Shown: positions 57,587 to 64,000 of the stretch, piece after piece | Layout: every line of letters begins with the position of its first letter | Numbering within the stretch: position 1 is the stretch's first letter | Assembly (NCBI GenBank): GCA_007449985.2 | Contig: VIIQ02000601.1 | Location: forward strand, 1 to 64,000 | DNA: 64,000 nucleotides | Direction: 5' to 3' | Source: Desmodesmus armatus | Taxonomy: Eukaryota; Chlorophyta; Chlorophyceae; Sphaeropleales; Scenedesmaceae | Notes under the pieces: generated by a model | Seen by the model: the letters and a program-made list of their open reading frames with translations, nothing else | Databases searched by the model: none | What the model was told of the DNA's origin: nothing | Translations under genes and position numbers: made by a program

Positions 57587-60500
57587 TCAGGCTGCTTCTG
57601 CCAGGTGCCTCGTGACAGCTTCATACAGCAGGGAGTGGAAGTGGTACATGGGCGCCTCAGGGCCTGGTGCATAGCGCCCCACACCATACGCAGGCTCCTG
57701 CAGGCCCTGCTGCACGGCCTCACACAAGGCAACATCCTCCACCTGCATCAGCACATCCACCCGCACTGCACACCTCGCAACAACAACATTTTTTGAATGC
57801 ATGTGTTGCTAACAACATGATGCACTCCTGTGTCTACAGCAGGCACAATTGTGTTGAGTCAATGTCATCTCAGCATGCTTGCTTGTGTACAGCCTGCTGC
57901 CTACGAGAGGTCGCCGTGGAATAACCAAACCCACGACATGCTCAAAAACTTGACGCAAGTGCTGAATTATTCTTGGGGCGTGCACAGCCGCAGTGTGTGT
58001 GCTAAGTTGCCCCTCTGGCAAAGCCTGTGCGCTGTGTTCGTAACGCATGCTCCTGCCTACCTGCACTTGATGGCTGCTTGCCAGGCTGTCTTGCACAAAC
58101 TGCGACTGCAGCGCAGCTTGAACGGTAGCGCCCGAGTCCAATCCTCTGAACCCTGAGCTGCACTCGACAGCGGCCGCACCAGCAGCAAGGGCAGCAGTGC
58201 TGCCGTTGGTTGTGCTGCTTACTGCTGCATGCTGCAGTGCGCCTTCATCCAGCCAGTAGTCAAACACGACTCTGCAACGGTCCATATCTTTGCCATTGAG
58301 GGGCATCACCACATTGGTGTCCATCCAAGGCCCTGCACGAACACAGCACAGCAAGGTGCAGGGCTTCTGTTACTAACAAAGTAGTGAAGTGTATCAGGAG
58401 GACCTCACTGCAGCAGCCACTGCAGACACCTGGCCATGGGTGCCATCTGTTGGCCGAGCCAATGCATTCTTGCAAGGATGGTCTCCTGCCACGCCCTGTA
58501 CGCACATCTATAGATACTATGTGGCTTGCCGGCAGATCCCACTGCGGTTCACTGGTGGGCCACTTCTCAGAAGAAACAGTCATCGTCAGGCCCGTCTGTT
58601 CCTAAGAAAGCACTGGTGCTAGCAGCTCAGCAGGCGCCCTAGCAAGCTGCTGGAGCGAGCTGCCTCGAGCTGCTTGGCATGGTAAACTGCTCCCCCCTGT
58701 GGATAACCCGCAGAAAAAGAGCTTGCTCACCGTATCTGTTGACCATCAGAGTGGGAAACACAAACGCGTAGGCTGCATCCCGCCCCGCTAGCCTGCTAAG
58801 CTGGTCCGTATCGGAGCTGCTAGCGCTGCTCGTGCTGCTCGTGCTGCCAGTGCTGCTCGTGCTGCCATTACTGCCAGTGCTGCCATTGCTGCCAGTGATG
58901 CCACTGCTGCCCACTTTCATAGCAGTGCTGCCAGTGCTGCCAGCCGTCGGCGCTTGCTCCTGCTGTGTGCTGCACGTCTGGATGGAGACCACTTCATGCA
59001 GCTCATTGGTGTAACCAGACAGATCCAGCCCCGAGCTCAGGCCTTTGTGGGCATATGGCACCTGCAGTAAAGTGACAACCCACCACGGCAGCAGTGCTAA
59101 TGACACGTAACTGCAGCAGCAGTGGAAAAGGTAGCAAGCACACACGCTGACTGCAGTGCCGAATGTCATGCATGCGCACGATCCTGAGTGATATGCGACG
59201 AATTGGTTCGCCATTGTGAAGGTCCTGGGCACAACAGCACAGCTGCCCTGCGCATGTGATAGGCTTGCTATGGGTTGCCGATGTATACCAACACATCCAT
59301 GAAGGCTTTTGGTCTACAACAGCATCATCAACTCATGCGCTCACATGGTACCCTCCATCCAGGTAGTTGTCAGCAAAGACCTTCCAATTGCACTCAAGCA
59401 CATACTCCTTCCTGGTGATGTGTACCAAGCTGCTGTCTGCCATGCCCAACACATGCATGCGGTCTCCTCCTGCACCTGTGCGAGCACAATGCATGCACCA
59501 GGGAGCACAGCACGCCACAGCATGACACGCACACTTATGCAAGCTGCATGACTGCCACCAAAGGTGCTGCCTGCGAACGAACGGCTTGACTTTGTCAGCG
59601 GGGTGGCTGGGTTTTACCCCCCCTGACTTGCAACAAATGCCTGGCGTTCCTGTTCACGTCGGTAAGGCACACACAACTGGACAAAGGTTGATACTGCAAC
59701 AGCTCCTACCAATGAAGATGGGTCTCTGGCTGTACGCCATCCGCGTACCTAGCCACTCTGCCACCCCAACAGGTGCCTTGCCTGCCGCTGCCTGGCCTCC
59801 TGCCCCGCCACCCTGCAGGTGTAGGAACACAAAGTGTCCCCAGGTGTCCACTGCAATGGGGTGCAGCCCGAAGGCCCCAGCCTTGAAGTCCTGGATACCT
59901 TTTAGCCGTGTGGCCTTCACTAAACGACCCCGCGTGTCTGCGACACAGTGAAGCACGGGTACAGTGTGCTAAGTAGTGTCCTTCAACACCCCAAGTTGGG
60001 GTGGGTACATGGGCGCAGGTTGGGTTGGGTTGGGTACTGCCCATGATGGGCGCAGGTTGGGGTGGAAGGGGACAGTGAGCCAACAGACAGACAGCACAAG
60101 CAGTCAGATAGCCGAAACAGACCTGCTAGCTGTCCGTGAACTGATGCAGTCAGCGACGCTTCGGGCGGACATGCTAATCCACATAAGCACTGCTGAGCCG
60201 CCTGTCAGTGCAATCAGGTATGCACAGGCTAGCTCCAGCACAAGGTTGTCGGTGTATAAGTCAGCGTCACAGCTACTGCATGGCGCAGCTTCTGCAAGCA
60301 CTGAGATACTGCACAGGTGAACCTGGCCCTTGTCAAAGATGTCCCTCTGTAGTGCACCCCAGTGCTTGCAGAAGCCGCACCATGCAGCAGCTTTGACATT
60401 TTTTTTTGGTTTTACCAGGGGGGGCGTAATCCCCATGACATTGGCTCCCACACCAGCACCCTTGTAGTGCATGGCTGTCGTTTCGAGAAATCCAAACAGC

Positions 60501-61819
60501 AGCCAGCAGCCAGCTCACCCACCGTAAGTCCAGCCATGGTAGGGGCAGGCAAACTGCATGCTGGCCTGATTGCCGCAGCCTTGCGCAACAGCAGCTGCAT
60601 GGTGCCGACACACCTGTCAAACCCAGCAACACATGAAACACGGCATCAGTATCATCGCTGGGCATCTTGGCCACTGAAAGCAGACCAGCACCAAGCCTAT
60701 AGACTTGTGCAGCTCAGCACTCTGCAGCCAAACGGAGTCCCCTCAATGTGTGGCGGCTGTGTCTACGTATAAGATCTTGTTACCCCTAGAACAACAAAAG
60801 GGGTAGCAGTGTGGCAGTGAAGGCAGCACAGTTGAGCTCAAGGCACTGCAGCTATCATTGCACCACCACTTTCAACAGCTGCATCTGTGTCTGAGCCCGT
60901 CACTCAGCCAGGTTGGATCTCAGCTGTCACATACGACGCCCAGCTTACATTGTGGAAAGCACGTAGCTGCCCGTCCTGCCCCCGCACCAGCAGGTACCTC
61001 ACATCACCCAGCTGGCCACAGACATAGTCGCCTGGCTGCTGCACCCTGCTGGTGGCGCACACCATCTGCCGCAACAGCAGACGCAACAACAGTGAGCGGT
61101 CGGTGGGGTTGACACTGCAATAGTGGATGTGCGGAATTGTGCTTGGTGCATGGACTGATGCCATTGGTTGGGAGGTGGGTGTCACTGGTGTTGGTCAGGT
61201 GTGTCAAATACTGGGCCAGATTATAGAAAAGCCGGGTCGAGGCTGGTGTTGCATGCCCCACCCCAAGAATGGCGTGAGAATGGGAGGGAAGCAAGGCGGG
61301 AGGGAGGGCGCACCTGCCAGGAGTTGTACAGGATATGCCTCTTCTCCAGTTGGAGGGCTGCTGGCTGAGTGTACCAGGAGGCTGGGAGGGTGACAGCCTG
61401 CGCACAGGGGAAAGACAACCAAGCAAGGGGTAACAAGTAAGACACATTTTCTGACACAGTTCTAGTAATTTGTGCAAGATCAAGGGGCACCGTGCCCCTT
61501 GCCAGGCTGGCATGAATGAAGGCTGATCAGCATCATGATGCAAACCTGCTGCACAGCCACCCTGGCATTCAAACTTACACAAGAGCACACAGCAAGGGTT
61601 GGGCAAACCCACCTTTTCAATGCCAACCTGGTAGCCTGTCCAGGGCTCAAGGCCCATGCTTTGTAGGGCGGTCTCTGTTGGTGTGGTGATGTAGCGCAAC
61701 TGGCTTAGGGTTTGACTTGTGCAAAGAGCATATACAGTAGGTGAGGCTGGAAGGGACAGCAACCTGCTCAATGTGCTTGCCCAGCCACATAGGAGCCTTC
61801 CATGGCCCTGGAGGTGCAT
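57587..61819 (-). CDS. Choline-monooxygenase-like Rieske oxygenase, organelle-targeted
   Basis: Nine exons: 61819-61613, 61397-61314, 61065-60949, 60613-60523, 59937-59710, 59475-59345, 59061-58731, 58332-58061, 57742-57587; all phases agree; 538 residues. The N-terminus (MHLQGHGRLLCGWASTLSRL) resembles a transit peptide. The Rieske cluster is C138-R-H140 and C159-P-Y-H162-GW. The mononuclear iron site lies in NWKVFADNYLDGGYHVPYAH (H286, H291; bridging Asp at 278 or 282), with D490 of VEDVALCE as the carboxylate. This block and MVNRYGPWMDTN are typical of plant choline monooxygenase and its homologues, which oxidise choline to betaine aldehyde with ferredoxin in the stroma. Substrate here is unproven; plant CMO-like homologues do not all make betaine. 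Residues about 317-372 form a Ser/Gly/Thr-rich insertion absent from the plant enzymes. Confidence 0.9.
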
Positions 61820-62252
61820 CGCTGCAGAGACGCAGGGGCACAGCAGTGTGAAGAGGGTGTTTGCTGATGTGATGTGCTGCCCCTGGGGCCAAGATAAGCT
61901 GTTAAATTAGGGAACCCAGGTTAGGACCTAAAAAGTCTGTTTTTCCATCTACTAAACTGAGAACAAAACCTTGTATGAGTAACCCCTTTAGTCACTTGCC
62001 GGGGACGTTGCAAGTGTGCTGCGGGATGCCTTGGAAGCTTGTTTGCGACTGTCTGGACGCTTATTTTGTCCTTCTTTGTGGGCCTGGAGCTAACCTACCC
62101 GTGTGCAAGGCATGCAAGGCTGATCGCAAACCAACTCAAACAAACGCACAACGCTCGGCTCTTGGCAATAGATTTGGTTGGCGTGTGACAGCTTGCGTGT
62201 GTCGGAAGTCGACCGCTAGTTGAGCGGCAGCAGCAGCAACAGCAACAGGAGT

Positions 62253-62291
<39 letters not shown>

Positions 62292-62358
62292 CAAGCGGCA
62301 GCAACACCTTAGTAGCTGGCAGACACAGACACAGTCAGCTGCATCAGTGGCCTCCACC
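61820..62358. promoter_or_regulatory. Shared divergent promoter between the oxygenase and RPF2
   Basis: 539 bp separate the two ATGs, which face apart. CpG is dense from about 61990 to 62225, as in the other presumed promoters here. A CAG run of about 13 units (62249-62289) lies in the probable RPF2 5' UTR, and short A/T stretches occur at about 61905-61975. A single nucleosome-free region probably serves both genes. Confidence 0.6.
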
Positions 62359-64000
62359 ATGGTGGATGCAAAAGCAGGATCCTCCCTGCAGCCTCAGCCG
62401 ACACACCTAGTGAAGGCCAAAACACGCAAAGGCAAACGCTACCTGGAGAAAAGAGGACCGAAGCTGGTAGGCATCTTTTTTTGTCATCTCACACGCATCA
62501 ACAGCCGCCTTGCTGCACTCTGCAGTTGTGCAGTCGGCAGCCAGGCTGGGCTGTACTTCTTGAAAGTTTCTTGCAGGTGCTTGTTGCTCAGTCTGTGTCA
62601 TGTGCCCCGCCCCTTTGTTCAGGTCGAGGATACCAAGCGTGCGCTGTTCCTGTATGGCAATGACGTCAGTCAGACTGTCAAGGAGGCTATGACAGACCTG
62701 CACAAACTCAAAGGGGTAAGCCAGCTGCTGATGTAGAGCAGCTGCTGCGTGCAAATCAAGCCTCAGTGGCGATGCGTGCCTGACCGTGCATAGCAGCACG
62801 CGGAAGGTGCTGCTCCCTGGCTATTGAATGGGCAGGTGGAGATGTCCAGTGTTTGAAAGTCGAGACACAGCAGCCAGCAGCAACTGCACCCATCAATCAC
62901 CATGCCAACATCCCCCTGCAACAGAAGTCTGAATATCAACCCCCTGCACCCACTCCCAACCCTCCCTGCCCCTGCAGCTTGATGCCCACTCCTTCACCCG
63001 CAAAAACCCCAACGTCAAGCCCTTTGAGGCTGGGGGTGAGGCGCCGTTGGAGTTCTTCTGCAACAAGTCCAACTGCAGCGTGTTTGTGCTGGGCTCTCAC
63101 AGCAAGAAGCGGCCACACAATCTCACACTGGGCCGCCTGTATGACTTCCATTTGTATGACTGCCTTGAACTGGGAGTGGAGCACCACAGGCCTATCAAGG
63201 ACTTCAAGGGGGCTGGCACAGCACAAGTGGGGAACAAGGTGTGTTGCTAGGGGGCTGGGAGGCAGGCAGGCTCAGGCTGAGTCATGCCTTGCCACGGCGG
63301 CTGGCAGCAGCTGTAGCGGGAGCAAACACAAATTTACGTGCTGTTCAGGTCAGCCGCGCTGGGGCAAGCAGTGTACATGCGCTGCCTTGGCTGGAGTCTC
63401 CACACTGCCGGCTACTACCGCAGCAACCTCCTGCTTGGCAGGTTTCAACACCACTACCGTAGTCAACCCAATGCACTGCACTGACTAGCAGCAGGACGCT
63501 GACGGTCGCTGCCGGCATCATATCATACAGCCAGCCGGTGACTCATAACGGAGTCTGCACCAGTTGTGCTGAAGCACTGCAGCCCATAGCCTTCTGCACC
63601 TGCTGACCTGGCTGTGCGCTGACATGTCTTGTGTCTGCTGTGCGTGTTGTGCAGCCTGCCATCCTGTTTGTGGGTGACCGCTTTGAGAGCGAACCTGACT
63701 TCAAGCTGGCTAAGAGCATGCTGCTGGACATGTTCAGGGGCAAGCAGGTGGGTTACACTTGGTGACAATAACACGAAGTGAAGTACTTGTACCTGTTGAC
63801 AATAACACACTGTCAAGTACTGTCAAAAAGATAACACAGATGCAATTCTCTAGGGTGTGTCAGGCCAACCAGCAAGCTCTGGCTGCAGCTGCACCGTGCA
63901 GCACAGCGCGTTGCAGCATTGGCGTGGTCCAGCCTCGCTCCAGCAGAACTTCAACCTACACCATGATGCCTCTGGCATGGTCATAATCTGGGCACTGGTT
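62359..64000 (+). CDS. RPF2: Ribosome production factor 2 (Brix domain), 3' end outside window
   Basis: Exons visible: 62359-62466, 62623-62715, 62978-63238 and 63655-63747; all introns phase 0; 185 residues so far. The ATG has an ideal context (ccaccATGg). Family blocks are KAKTRKGKRYLEKRGPKL, KRALFLYGNDVSQTVKEAM, HSFTRKNPNVKPFE, EFFCNKSNCSVFVLGSHSKK and PAILFVGDRFESEPDF, which are characteristic of RPF2/Brix proteins. Known role of the family: with RRS1 it brings 5S rRNA, uL5 and uL18 into the pre-60S particle in the nucleolus. The protein is normally about 300 residues, so the last third (after GKQ) lies beyond 64000. No further exon is visible between 63748 and the window end. Confidence 0.95.

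Noticed and set aside
62853..63488. 211-codon plus-strand frame overlapping RPF2 exon 3
   Set aside because: It is a different frame from the conserved Brix sequence and runs through both flanking introns.

Overview
Nuclear DNA of a green alga, most likely a chlorophycean of the Chlamydomonas/Haematococcus type; the species cannot be fixed. Evidence: spliceosomal GT-AG introns ending mostly in TGCAG, two SBP-box plant-type transcription factors, a plant-type choline-monooxygenase-like Rieske oxygenase, transit-peptide-like N-termini, TGTAA-type poly(A) signals, many CAG/CTG runs, and CpG scarcity broken by short CpG-rich patches upstream of genes. All multi-exon models below were built by hand from reading frame, splice consensus and intron phase.

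Region 1 (1-12474): a head-to-tail array of about three nearly identical 4.18-kb units, already inside the array at base 1. Each unit holds a 2.4-kb transposon-like core and a spacer of about 1.78 kb. The core encodes, on the minus strand, a two-exon Tc1/mariner-like DDE transposase. Its single 779-nt phase-0 intron is almost completely filled by a plus-strand ORF for a Vsr/DUF559-like (PD-(D/E)XK-type) nuclease. This nested antisense nuclease-in-a-transposase-intron is the most unusual object in the window. Only copy 2 keeps both the nuclease and the catalytic transposase exons unbroken.

Region 2 (12475-25495): SBP-box gene 1 (+, 16174-18891), an inverted truncated copy of its 3' coding end (14262-14783), and a long T/G-rich downstream tail that converges on the 3' end of the next gene.

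Region 3 (25496-40378, minus): one very large gene with about 26 exons encoding a secreted cysteine-rich modular protein of about 1,840-1,860 residues. It has a signal peptide, GCC2/GCC3 (ephrin-receptor-like) modules on phase 1-1 exons, PAN/apple-like cysteine segments and a C-terminal TSP1-like plus lectin-like region. A 377-bp TCTG microsatellite and a CpG-rich island lie in two of its introns.

Region 4 (40379-51387): SBP-box gene 2 (+, 44608-47167), a paralogue of gene 1 with the same intron positions, then another long T/G-rich tail containing a 169-bp minisatellite.

Region 5 (51388-61819, minus): a fragmentary unrecognised membrane-protein gene, a plastid-type alpha/beta hydrolase (8 exons) without an obvious catalytic nucleophile, and a choline-monooxygenase-like Rieske oxygenase (9 exons). 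The last diverges from a plus-strand RPF2 ribosome-biogenesis gene (62359 to beyond the window end) across a 539-bp shared promoter.

The genes do not form an operon-like pathway. Two adjacent minus-strand genes (hydrolase and oxygenase) both have organelle-targeting-like N-termini.
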